From: Cyclobacteriaceae bacterium
Lineage (GTDB): Bacteria; Bacteroidota; Bacteroidia; Cytophagales; Cyclobacteriaceae
Reading direction: 5' to 3'
Length of the DNA: 43,989 nt
NCBI GenBank assembly: GCA_029858965.1
Contig: JAOUDZ010000033.1
Span: forward strand, 1 to 43,989
In this document: piece after piece, positions 17,545 to 25,047 of the stretch
How the letters are laid out: every line of letters begins with the position of its first letter
How positions within the stretch are numbered: the stretch's first letter is position 1
Translations under genes and position numbers: made by a program
The notes under the pieces: model-generated
Seen by the model: the letters and a program-made list of their open reading frames with translations, nothing else
Told to the model about the DNA's origin: nothing
Databases searched by the model: none

Positions 17545-18426
17545 CTATCTCCAGCGATTAGCCAGGTACACGCCGCCAAGAATGGCTGCCATCCCTATGA
17601 AATGTCCCGTGTTAAGAAGTTCTCCATCCAATACACCCCACATGACTACAACAATGGGCATGAGGTATGTCACGGAGCTGGCAAACATGGGGGTAGCGAT
17701 TTTTACCAGCTTATTGAATAATATAGTGGCAACAGCCGTACTCATGAATCCAAGGAGCGTGATAAAACCAAAGGCTTTCCATGCGCCGGGGTGGGTTTCC
17801 ATTTTTTCTGTGAACCCGGTGAACCCCAGCAAATAAACGAAAGCAAAAGGTCCGATAAGCATCAGCGATACACTTGTTATGGCCGGTGCACTTAGTTCAG
17901 GAATGCTGAACTTGATAAAATTAAGATTGGATCCGTAAAGCAGACAAGCGAGTACAATAAGTAGCGTAAAGTTGTTAAAACCGGTGACAGAACTTCCGGA
18001 CCGGGAAAGGCTCAATAGAATCGTGCCAGCAAATCCAAGTATAATTCCAATAATGACGTAGCCCCGAAACCGCTGCTTAAAAACAATAGCGCCAACCATC
18101 ATGGTAAAAAGCGGCGTTAAAGTATTGATGATTCCAGCCACAGAACTATCCATGCGCGTTTGCGCTGTTGCATAAAGAAAGGCAGGAATAAAAATCCCCA
18201 TCATACCAGAAATAAATAGCTTCCAATAGGCCGCGGGGTTTAATGTACGTACGTGTACCATTGCCAAAGGCAGCAGGAACAGCGAAGCGGAAGCTACCCT
18301 CAGCGAACCAACCTCATCCGGAGTAAAAACTTTCAGACCTTGTTTGATAAGGATAAACGATGTCCCCCACATCAAAGAAAGGACGCCAAGCAAAATATAG
18401 GAAGATGATCGTGGGTTGTCAGTCAT
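17545..18426 (-). CDS. EamA/DMT-family transporter
   Basis: The 293-aa product has about ten hydrophobic segments in two EamA repeats, with SLMWGTSFILIKQG at the first helix and FAGTILLSLS between the repeats. This family of drug/metabolite transporters exports or imports amino acids, nucleotide sugars or other small molecules; the substrate is not predictable. I place the start at the ATG 18426 because the upstream GTG at 18444 would add only six residues outside the first helix and lies near a poor start context. It is followed, convergently, by the EEP gene. Confidence 0.85.
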   Translation of the reverse strand: MTDNPRSSSYILLGVLSLMWGTSFILIKQGLKVFTPDEVGSLRVASASLFLLPLAMVHVRTLNPAAYWKLFISGMMGIFIPAFLYATAQTRMDSSVAGIINTLTPLFTMMVGAIVFKQRFRGYVIIGIILGFAGTILLSLSRSGSSVTGFNNFTLLIVLACLLYGSNLNFIKFSIPELSAPAITSVSLMLIGPFAFVYLLGFTGFTEKMETHPGAWKAFGFITLLGFMSTAVATILFNKLVKIATPMFASSVTYLMPIVVVMWGVLDGELLNTGHFIGMAAILGGVYLANRWR

Positions 18427-18473
18427 AAAAAGGGCGAAAGGCACACAACAAAAAAGGATTGAGCATAGTAGGT

Positions 18474-18498
18474 AAGAAAAAAATGATGATCATTTTTT
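18474..18498 (-). terminator. AT-rich hairpin, possible terminator of dusB
   Basis: A perfect inverted repeat, AAAAAATGAT (18478-18487) and ATCATTTTTT (18489-18498), lies 27 bases beyond the dusB stop. On the minus strand the stem ends in a run of T. The stem is weak because it is AT-rich, so a structural role is possible but not sure. Confidence 0.4.
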
Positions 18499-18524
18499 AA
18501 TTCAAACCAGGTTCATGCTATCTT

Positions 18525-19520
18525 CTAAGCCGGAATCATCGCGGTCGAATAGGTCTCGATTACTTCATCAAGAATTGCGAGAATCTCAGATTCACTTTCC
18601 ACCCCCACCAGGCGTGTGCGGAAAGGTTTGAAGTCTGGAATGCCCCTGAAGTAGTTAGCATAATGCCTGCGCATTTCAAATATACCAAGCCTGTCCCCTT
18701 TCCAACGGACGGAAAATGACAAGTGCTTCTTGGTAACGCGGACGCGTTCTGCTACATCAGGCGGCAACGATCTTTCTCCGGTTTTCAGGTAATGCTTGAT
18801 CTCGTTAAAAATCCAGGGATAACCGATGGCGGCACGACCGATCATCACACCATCAACACCGTAGGTATTCTTATAATCCACAACTTTCTGCGCACTATCG
18901 ATGTCACCATTTCCGAAGATGGGAATATGCATGCGTGTGTTTTCTTTGACTTTTGCTATCAAAGACCAATCCGCAGATCCTTTGTACATTTGTAGACGTG
19001 TGCGGCCATGAATGGTCAACGCCTTTATTCCGATATCCTGAAGTCGTTCCGCAACCTCCACTACATTCTTGGTTTTATCATCCCAACCCAGTCTTGTCTT
19101 CACCGTTACAGGCAATGGTGTGCACTTTACGATTTCCGCTGTCATCTTCACCATCTTTGGAATATCCTGGAGCAATGCGGCGCCTGCGCCTCTACACGCA
19201 ACTGCTTTTACGGGACAACCATAATTAATGTCGATCAGATCCGGATTAACGGCTGTGGCAATTTCTGCAGACTGAACCATGTTGCCAATGTCTCCTCCAA
19301 AAAGCTGAATGCCAACTGGCCTTTCGTACTCAAAAATATCGAGCTTCTGTTTGCTTTTTGCCGCATCCCGTATCAATCCTTCTGAGGATATAAACTCTGT
19401 ATACATGAGGTCAGCTCCACCCTCTTTGCAGACTGCGCGAAAAGGAGGGTCGCTGACATCCTCCATGGGTGCCAACAACAATGGAAAGTCTCCTAACTCT
19501 ATATGACCTATTTTCACCAT
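18525..19520 (-). CDS. dusB: tRNA-dihydrouridine synthase B
   Basis: The 331-aa flavoenzyme shows the Dus layout: FMN-binding start LLLAPMEDVSDPPFR, the active-site Cys 102 in NYGCPVKAVACRGAGAALL, KTRLGWDD, HGRTR, the phosphate loop GNGDI and the GRAAIGYPWIF that closes the TIM barrel. It reduces specific uridines in tRNA to dihydrouridine with FMN and NADPH. The length and sequence fit DusB. A TATCTTTG -7 element lies at 19529-19536, so the predicted leader before the ATG at 19520 is only a few bases. It is divergent from the CPBP protease gene with 30 bases between the starts. Confidence 0.94.
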   Translation of the reverse strand: MVKIGHIELGDFPLLLAPMEDVSDPPFRAVCKEGGADLMYTEFISSEGLIRDAAKSKQKLDIFEYERPVGIQLFGGDIGNMVQSAEIATAVNPDLIDINYGCPVKAVACRGAGAALLQDIPKMVKMTAEIVKCTPLPVTVKTRLGWDDKTKNVVEVAERLQDIGIKALTIHGRTRLQMYKGSADWSLIAKVKENTRMHIPIFGNGDIDSAQKVVDYKNTYGVDGVMIGRAAIGYPWIFNEIKHYLKTGERSLPPDVAERVRVTKKHLSFSVRWKGDRLGIFEMRRHYANYFRGIPDFKPFRTRLVGVESESEILAILDEVIETYSTAMIPA

Positions 19521-19528
19521 ATTTGGCG

Positions 19529-19536
19529 CAAAGATA
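19529..19536 (-). promoter_or_regulatory. -7 element of a very short-leader dusB promoter
   Basis: The minus strand reads TATCTTTG (19536-19529), a perfect TAnnTTTG. At the 19-base distance upstream there is GTG rather than TTG. Transcription would begin only a few bases before the ATG at 19520, implying a leaderless or near-leaderless mRNA. Confidence 0.45.
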
Positions 19537-19550
19537 ATCAGGATTTACGC

Positions 19551-20519
19551 ATGTTCACTCCTCAAAATATAGTTTCAGACAAACCTCCTTTTCAATCTCT
19601 ATTGCGTATTACGCTAAATGTTATACTTGGTTTTGTTATTGTCGGCCCACTTTTAGGATTTGCTGTAGCATCATCGTTCTATGGGGGTGATCTGTTAGGT
19701 GATCTGGAAAAGACAACAGGACAGCCAGGCCTTGTTGGGGCAATTCTATTGATGCAAGCGATCGTAACCTTCATTGGGTTGATTCTCTTTCCAATTATTC
19801 ACATCACGCAACTTGAGCACAAGCCACTAAAACCATTTTTTCCTTCAAATTCACAAACATTACTCATGTTGCTCCTCGTTGCGGGTGTTGGATTGACCTT
19901 CCCGATTTCTATTTCACCCCTGGCAGAATGGAACCTGAACTTTAAGTTCCCTGAATTCATGAGCGGGTTTGAGAACTGGGCCATGCATGAAGAAGAACGG
20001 CTTGGAAAATTAACTGCGCTCATCACTGATTTTAAATCCGCCGGCGATATGCTGATTGGTGTATTGGTCATCGCCTTATTACCAGCTATTGGAGAGGAAT
20101 TGGTATTTCGGGGGATGATCCAACGCGAGCTTTGGCGCGGAACACAGAACATTCATCTTGCTATCTGGGTTTCATCTGCCATATTCAGTGCGATACACAT
20201 GCAGTTTTACGGTTTTGTTCCGCGGCTACTTCTAGGTGCATTGTTTGGCTACCTGTATTATTGGTCAGGAAGCTTGATGATACCCATGTTTTCTCATTTC
20301 TTCAACAACGCATTTGCGGTAGTGATGGTATATTTAAACCACATGGAAATTACAAGCATTAACATAGAAGATGGGGAGGCAATGCCGTGGCCGTACGTAA
20401 TTACTTGTTTCATTTTAACTGCAGGTCTGTTGTATTACATTTGGAGGCATTATTTCGAATCACCACCTAAACACGGTTCACCAAACAACTCTTTGAGCCA
20501 CCAGGACGCTACAGTTTAA
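19551..20519 (+). CDS. CPBP-family intramembrane glutamic endopeptidase
   Basis: The 322-aa protein has about eight hydrophobic segments and the CPBP (CAAX protease-like) motifs: Glu 182-Glu 183 with Arg 187 (EELVFRG), Phe 212/His 216 (FSAIH) and His 249/Asn 253 (HFFNN). This family includes Rce1-like proteases and bacteriocin-immunity relatives; substrates in Bacteroidota are unknown. I chose the ATG at 19551. An in-frame ATG at 19503 would extend the protein back through the dusB start and promoter and adds residues with no family similarity. cdsA follows after 41 bases on the same strand and may be co-transcribed. Confidence 0.87.
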   Translation: MFTPQNIVSDKPPFQSLLRITLNVILGFVIVGPLLGFAVASSFYGGDLLGDLEKTTGQPGLVGAILLMQAIVTFIGLILFPIIHITQLEHKPLKPFFPSNSQTLLMLLLVAGVGLTFPISISPLAEWNLNFKFPEFMSGFENWAMHEEERLGKLTALITDFKSAGDMLIGVLVIALLPAIGEELVFRGMIQRELWRGTQNIHLAIWVSSAIFSAIHMQFYGFVPRLLLGALFGYLYYWSGSLMIPMFSHFFNNAFAVVMVYLNHMEITSINIEDGEAMPWPYVITCFILTAGLLYYIWRHYFESPPKHGSPNNSLSHQDATV

Positions 20520-20560
20520 CAATTTAAATCTAACCCCTTGCCAACTGACTATCACACCTG

Positions 20561-21388
20561 ATGACCTCTATTTCAAAATACAATAACCTTACACAGCGCA
20601 TCGTCGCGGGCTTGCTTGGCAGTGCAGGAATCATTGCCGCGGTATATATTAATGAATGGACCTATTGTTTGATATTTTTCATCATTTGTCTTTTCTCCAT
20701 GCTGGAGTTCTACAAATTGGCAGGACTGGATGGGGTATTGCCCCAGAAAACATTTGGGACCATTTGTGGCGTATGCATTTTTCTGCTGTCCTTTTTCATT
20801 GAGAAGGGCACCATTTCGTACCGCTACTATTTTTTCATTTTTCCCATCGTATCATGTGTTTACATGATCAAGCTTTATAAGAAATTTGAGCGGAAACCTT
20901 TTACCAATATTGCCTTTACGTTTCTGGGTATTTTCTATGTAGCCATTCCATTCTCGTTGCTGAACATTGCAGTATTTGAAAATGGTATGTACAATTATGA
21001 GATCATCTTTGGGTGCCTTTTCATTTTATGGGCAAGCGATACAGGAGCCTACTTTGCGGGAACCTTTTTTGGGAAGCGCAAACTGTTTGAACGCATATCA
21101 CCTAAAAAATCATGGGAGGGTTTTTTTGGGGGGGCGCTCCTCGCATTAGTCTTCGCCTACGGTCTTTCAACATACTTTCATTCTCTAAGCCTGATACAAT
21201 GGATCATTATTGGAATCATCATCATTGTTGGGGGCACATTTGGTGACCTGGTGGAGTCGCTTCTGAAAAGAAGTATTGAAATTAAAGACTCCGGCAGCAG
21301 CATTCCGGGACATGGCGGTTTTTTAGATCGCTTTGACGGGCTGCTAATTTCTGCGCCTTTCATAGTTGCCTATCTCGAAGTATTTTGA
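20561..21388 (+). CDS. cdsA: Phosphatidate cytidylyltransferase
   Basis: The 275-aa integral membrane enzyme has about seven membrane helices and carries the CDP-diglyceride synthetase signature at residues about 233-259 (SLLKRS, then KDSG and GHGGFLDRFD). It converts phosphatidate and CTP to CDP-diacylglycerol, the branch point of phospholipid synthesis. GFFGGALLA and GTFGDLVESLLKR are also family-typical. It sits 41 bases after the CPBP protease gene. The related psd gene lies 1.7 kb further on, beyond glutamate dehydrogenase, so lipid genes are loosely grouped here. No phosphatidylserine synthase is visible in the window. Confidence 0.95.
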   Translation: MTSISKYNNLTQRIVAGLLGSAGIIAAVYINEWTYCLIFFIICLFSMLEFYKLAGLDGVLPQKTFGTICGVCIFLLSFFIEKGTISYRYYFFIFPIVSCVYMIKLYKKFERKPFTNIAFTFLGIFYVAIPFSLLNIAVFENGMYNYEIIFGCLFILWASDTGAYFAGTFFGKRKLFERISPKKSWEGFFGGALLALVFAYGLSTYFHSLSLIQWIIIGIIIIVGGTFGDLVESLLKRSIEIKDSGSSIPGHGGFLDRFDGLLISAPFIVAYLEVF

Positions 21389-21817
21389 AGCCATACCCTA
21401 TTCACATCCATGCACTTTGACTTTGGCAAAATCCATAGAAATGCAGATTCAAACTCAATGGCATAGCGCTATCGCTGAATGTTGAAGGCTGAAGCCTAAT
21501 GATCAAAAACCTTTGGTTGGAAAAGCGCCCATCTCTGCCTCACTAACGATCAAATGTCCTTTCAATCAAAATTTACTATTGAAAAACCGGTATCCGGATA
21601 GCATAAAAATGAGCGAATCTTTCTTTTCCGAAATCTTGTAATGCCTCTGCTATTCTTATTGTTTTTTGTGTAAAAAGCATCACATCCACCGATTTTCATT
21701 TACCTTTGCAACCGATTTCGGCCTTTGTTTTTTGGTGAAATTCTTGGTGCTATCTAAAGTCGGAAATATTTCTAAATAATTACAATATCTTCTCAATCAC
21801 CATTCTATTATCAATGT
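21389..21817. other. 429-base non-coding stretch before glutamate dehydrogenase
   Basis: I see no open frame longer than about 15 codons and no recognisable RNA gene or riboswitch. It contains a short inverted repeat (AGGCT-GA-AGCCT near 21485) and a perfect TAnnTTTG element at 21701-21708. It probably carries the promoter and a leader of about 100 bases for the downstream gene. Confidence 0.6.
21701..21708 (+). promoter_or_regulatory. Candidate -7 element for glutamate dehydrogenase
   Basis: TACCTTTG is a perfect TAnnTTTG, but no TTG lies 19 bases upstream. It would give a leader of about 100 bases before the ATG at 21818. Confidence 0.3.
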
Positions 21818-23092
21818 ATGGCATATCTTGAACCTGCTCCGCTAAAAGACAAGGAGAATCCATTTGAGGCAATGATGACCAGATTTCACATGGCCTCTCA
21901 AATCCTAGGATTAGAAGAAGAAATTTATAACGTATTAAAGAATCCGGCGCGCCAGGTGATAGTTTCTTTGCCAGTGACAATGGATGATGGGGCTATTAGG
22001 GTATTTGAGGGCTACCGGGTAATTCATTCTACTATCCTTGGTCCTTCAAAAGGAGGCATTCGTTTTGATCCGAATGTTAACCTGGATGAAGTAAAGGCGT
22101 TGGCTGCCTGGATGACCTGGAAGTGTGCGGTGGTTGATATCCCTTATGGAGGTGCAAAGGGAGGTGTAAACTGCAACCCACGAGAAATGTCGGCGGGAGA
22201 AATTGAACGCTTAATGCGCGCGTATACCCAGGCTATGGCAGATGTATTCGGCCCAGACCAGGATATACCTGCTCCTGATATGGGTACCGGGCCAAGAGAG
22301 ATGGCATGGCTCATGGACCAGTACTCCAGAAACAAAGGTATGACAACTCATGCCGTAGTAACCGGAAAGCCCCTAGTGATGGGCGGGTCTCTTGGTCGTA
22401 CTGAAGCCACGGGCCGGGGTGTGATGGTTTCCGCCATGGCTGCAATGGAAAAGTTAAAGATCAACCCATACAAAGCGACCTGTGCCGTTCAGGGTTTTGG
22501 TAATGTAGGCTCCTGGGCAGCGCGATTGTTGAGCGAAAGAGGTTTGCTCGTTCAGGCGATAAATGATCTATCTGGTGCATATTATAATGAAAGTGGAATT
22601 GATATCGACAAAGCCATTCAATTTCGCGATCAAAAAAATGGGTCGCTGGAAGGCTTTGATGGTGCTGAGAAAATTAATCAGGATGACCTGCTTACGTTAC
22701 CTGTCGATGTGCTTGTCCCCGCGGCAACAGAGGATGTCATTACCAGTTCAAACGCATTAAATATCAAGGCTAAATTAATTGTGGAAGGCGCAAACGGACC
22801 AACTTCTTCAAGAGCTGATAAAATCATAAACGAAAAGGGAATCGTGGTAGTCCCGGATATCCTGGCCAATGCCGGTGGGGTTACAGTCTCATACTTCGAA
22901 TGGGTTCAAAATCGTCTAGGGTATAAGTGGACAGCCGATCGCGTAAACCGTAGGTCAGACAGGATAATGAAGGATGCCTTTATAAATGTCTATAAAACTT
23001 CGCAAGAGTATAATGTGCCAATGCGAATAGCCGCATACATGGTTGCCATCGACAAAGTATCAAAGACCTACAAGTACAGAGGAGGATATTGA
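21818..23092 (+). CDS. Glutamate dehydrogenase (Glu/Leu/Phe/Val family)
   Basis: The 424-aa enzyme has the substrate-binding Lys 78 (GPSKGG), Lys 102 and the catalytic Lys 114 in VVDIPYGGAKGG, and the Rossmann loop GFGNVGS at 226-232. The segment GGSLGRTEATGRG is typical of the hexameric 420-residue glutamate dehydrogenases, usually NAD-specific and catabolic in bacteria. It interconverts glutamate with 2-oxoglutarate and ammonia. Cofactor preference is not certain from the sequence. A lengthy leader (21709-21817) suggests regulated expression. With the ornithine aminotransferase at 31823 it fits amino-acid catabolism. psd follows after 35 bases. Confidence 0.93.
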   Translation: MAYLEPAPLKDKENPFEAMMTRFHMASQILGLEEEIYNVLKNPARQVIVSLPVTMDDGAIRVFEGYRVIHSTILGPSKGGIRFDPNVNLDEVKALAAWMTWKCAVVDIPYGGAKGGVNCNPREMSAGEIERLMRAYTQAMADVFGPDQDIPAPDMGTGPREMAWLMDQYSRNKGMTTHAVVTGKPLVMGGSLGRTEATGRGVMVSAMAAMEKLKINPYKATCAVQGFGNVGSWAARLLSERGLLVQAINDLSGAYYNESGIDIDKAIQFRDQKNGSLEGFDGAEKINQDDLLTLPVDVLVPAATEDVITSSNALNIKAKLIVEGANGPTSSRADKIINEKGIVVVPDILANAGGVTVSYFEWVQNRLGYKWTADRVNRRSDRIMKDAFINVYKTSQEYNVPMRIAAYMVAIDKVSKTYKYRGGY

Positions 23093-23127
23093 CAATTTAC
23101 CGATAACTTTTTTACGACTTTTACATC

Positions 23128-23784
23128 ATGACCATACATCGGGAAGGCCGCACGTTACTTTTTGTTTTACTATTGGTACTCCTTGGACTCAACTGGGTGA
23201 TCGCTCATTTTTTACCACACAATACCCTTCTTCAGAATATCATTATTATAGCCAGTGTACTTTTCTATTTGGTTATCCTTCAGTTTTTTAGAAATCCAAT
23301 ATTTTCAATATCTAAGAATGAACATCACGTCTTAGCGCCTGCCGATGGGAAGATTGTGGTCATTGAGGAGACGCTAGAAACAGAGTACCTTGGCGATAGA
23401 AGAAAACAGATTTCAATCTTTATGTCACCTGTTAATGTACACGTAAACCGTTCACCTGTTAGTGGTATCGTTAGTTTCTTTGCCTATCACCCGGGAAAAT
23501 ACCTGGTTGCATGGCATCCTAAGTCAAGTATTGAAAACGAGCGAACTACCGTGGTTGTAAGAATGAAAGATGGTGTTGAAATATTATTCCGCCAGATAGC
23601 AGGTGCGGTGGCAAGAAGAATCAAATGTTATGTGCAAAAAAACCAGTCCCTTGAGCAGGGAGATGAATTTGGGTTTATAAAGTTTGGATCACGTGTAGAC
23701 GTTTTTCTGCCACTAAGTGCTAAAATAAGAGTTGATATAGGAGAAATTACCAAAGGAGGGAAAACAATACTTGCCGACCTTTAG
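23128..23784 (+). CDS. psd: Phosphatidylserine decarboxylase proenzyme (short form)
   Basis: The 218-aa product has two N-terminal membrane segments (about 10-29 and 34-54) and the self-cleavage site in FGSRVD, where processing between Gly 187 and Ser 188 would create the pyruvoyl group. The PADG at 71-74 and the MSPVNVHVNRSPVSG stretch are also diagnostic. It converts phosphatidylserine to phosphatidylethanolamine at the inner membrane. The size fits the short psd/archaetidylserine decarboxylase-like form usual in Bacteroidota. It follows glutamate dehydrogenase after 35 bases but is functionally linked to cdsA at 20561. Confidence 0.94.
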   Translation: MTIHREGRTLLFVLLLVLLGLNWVIAHFLPHNTLLQNIIIIASVLFYLVILQFFRNPIFSISKNEHHVLAPADGKIVVIEETLETEYLGDRRKQISIFMSPVNVHVNRSPVSGIVSFFAYHPGKYLVAWHPKSSIENERTTVVVRMKDGVEILFRQIAGAVARRIKCYVQKNQSLEQGDEFGFIKFGSRVDVFLPLSAKIRVDIGEITKGGKTILADL

Positions 23785-23878
23785 GCGAGTAGCCTTCTCA
23801 TTAATCGTTGTTTTAAGACGCCTGGAAGCATTTTTTAACATAATGTATCCTAACACTCATTCTACCGCCAGACTTAAC

Positions 23879-23886
23879 TATCTTTG
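23879..23886 (+). promoter_or_regulatory. Candidate -7 element for the desaturase, fixing its start
   Basis: TATCTTTG is a perfect TAnnTTTG, with no TTG at the usual 19-base spacing. Because a transcript from it would begin after 23886, an in-frame start at 23884 cannot be used and the ATG at 23932 becomes the likely start. Confidence 0.4.
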
Positions 23887-23931
23887 CAGTGCTTGGGGAT
23901 CGAAGACAACAGGAACAATAAATCTAATAAC

Positions 23932-25041
23932 ATGTCGCTCTACAGTACGTTAAAATTTTCGAATACAAGGTCTGACTTTTTTACTACGCTGAACAAACGC
24001 GTAAATGAATACTTCAAATCAAATGAAATAAGTCGTCACGCAAATGCGGAAATGATTGTTAAAACCATTTTCATGTTCTGCCTGTATTTTGTCCCATATG
24101 GTTTCATTATATCCGGCTCATTTCTAAATACATGGTTGCTTTTTGGTTTATGTATTGCAATGGGCCTGGGCAAAGCGGGTATTGGTCTGTCGATTATGCA
24201 CGATGCAAATCACGGCTCCTACTCATCCAAAGCTTGGGTAAACAATTTGGTTGGCTACGCTTTGAATTTAATTGGAGGTAATGCCTTTAACTGGAAAGTA
24301 CAGCACAATGTCTTACACCACACTTACACAAACGTTCATGATGCTGATGAAGATATCAGCCCCCGGGGTGTGTTGCGTATGTCACCACAGTCGAAATGGA
24401 GACCTATCCACCGTTTTCAACATATCTATGCCTGGGCACTTTATGGTCTGTTAACATTTGTATGGATACTATTTAAGGATTATGGAAGAATAATGCGATA
24501 CAATAATGAGGGATTGGTAGAAAAGATGAAAGCCAACATTTATAAAGAGTGGGCTATCTTAATCTTTTCAAAAGCTATTTACCTTACCTATATCCTCGTT
24601 CTGCCGATCCTCATTCTACCTTTTGCCTGGTGGTGGATCTTCCTTGGCTTCTTTATAATGCATTTTGTATCAGGTTTTATTCTCGCGGTTATTTTTCAGC
24701 CTGCGCATGTCGTGGATGGCACTGAATATCCTGATCCCGATCATACAGGTAAGTTGGAAAACAACTGGGCGATTCATCAACTTAAAACAACTACCAATTT
24801 TGCGCAGCGAAGCAGGATCTTCAGCTGGTACGTTGGCGGATTGAACTTACAGGTTGAGCATCATCTATTTCCTAACATCTGTCATGTGCATTACCGAAAG
24901 ATTTCTAATATCGTCAAAACTACCGCAGAAGAATTTGGCTTGCCATACAAGTCCTACGATACGTTTACCAAAGCTATTGTAGGTCATGCAAAATTGCTGA
25001 AAGAATTGGGAAAACGTCCAATCCTGCAAGTAGGCATGTAA
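23932..25041 (+). CDS. Membrane fatty acid desaturase (acyl-lipid/acyl-CoA type)
   Basis: The 369-aa integral membrane protein carries the three His boxes of the desaturase family: HDANH at 90-94, HNVLHH at 125-130 and QVEHH at 307-311. The QxxHH third box is typical of front-end and linoleoyl-CoA desaturase-like enzymes, but there is no fused cytochrome b5 domain. It would insert a double bond into a membrane lipid acyl chain with O2 and an external electron donor. The double-bond position cannot be read from sequence. I start at the ATG 23932 because upstream in-frame codons overlap a predicted promoter. It converges on the STN protein with 6 bases between stops. Confidence 0.9.
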   Translation: MSLYSTLKFSNTRSDFFTTLNKRVNEYFKSNEISRHANAEMIVKTIFMFCLYFVPYGFIISGSFLNTWLLFGLCIAMGLGKAGIGLSIMHDANHGSYSSKAWVNNLVGYALNLIGGNAFNWKVQHNVLHHTYTNVHDADEDISPRGVLRMSPQSKWRPIHRFQHIYAWALYGLLTFVWILFKDYGRIMRYNNEGLVEKMKANIYKEWAILIFSKAIYLTYILVLPILILPFAWWWIFLGFFIMHFVSGFILAVIFQPAHVVDGTEYPDPDHTGKLENNWAIHQLKTTTNFAQRSRIFSWYVGGLNLQVEHHLFPNICHVHYRKISNIVKTTAEEFGLPYKSYDTFTKAIVGHAKLLKELGKRPILQVGM

Positions 25042-25047
25042 GCTGGC

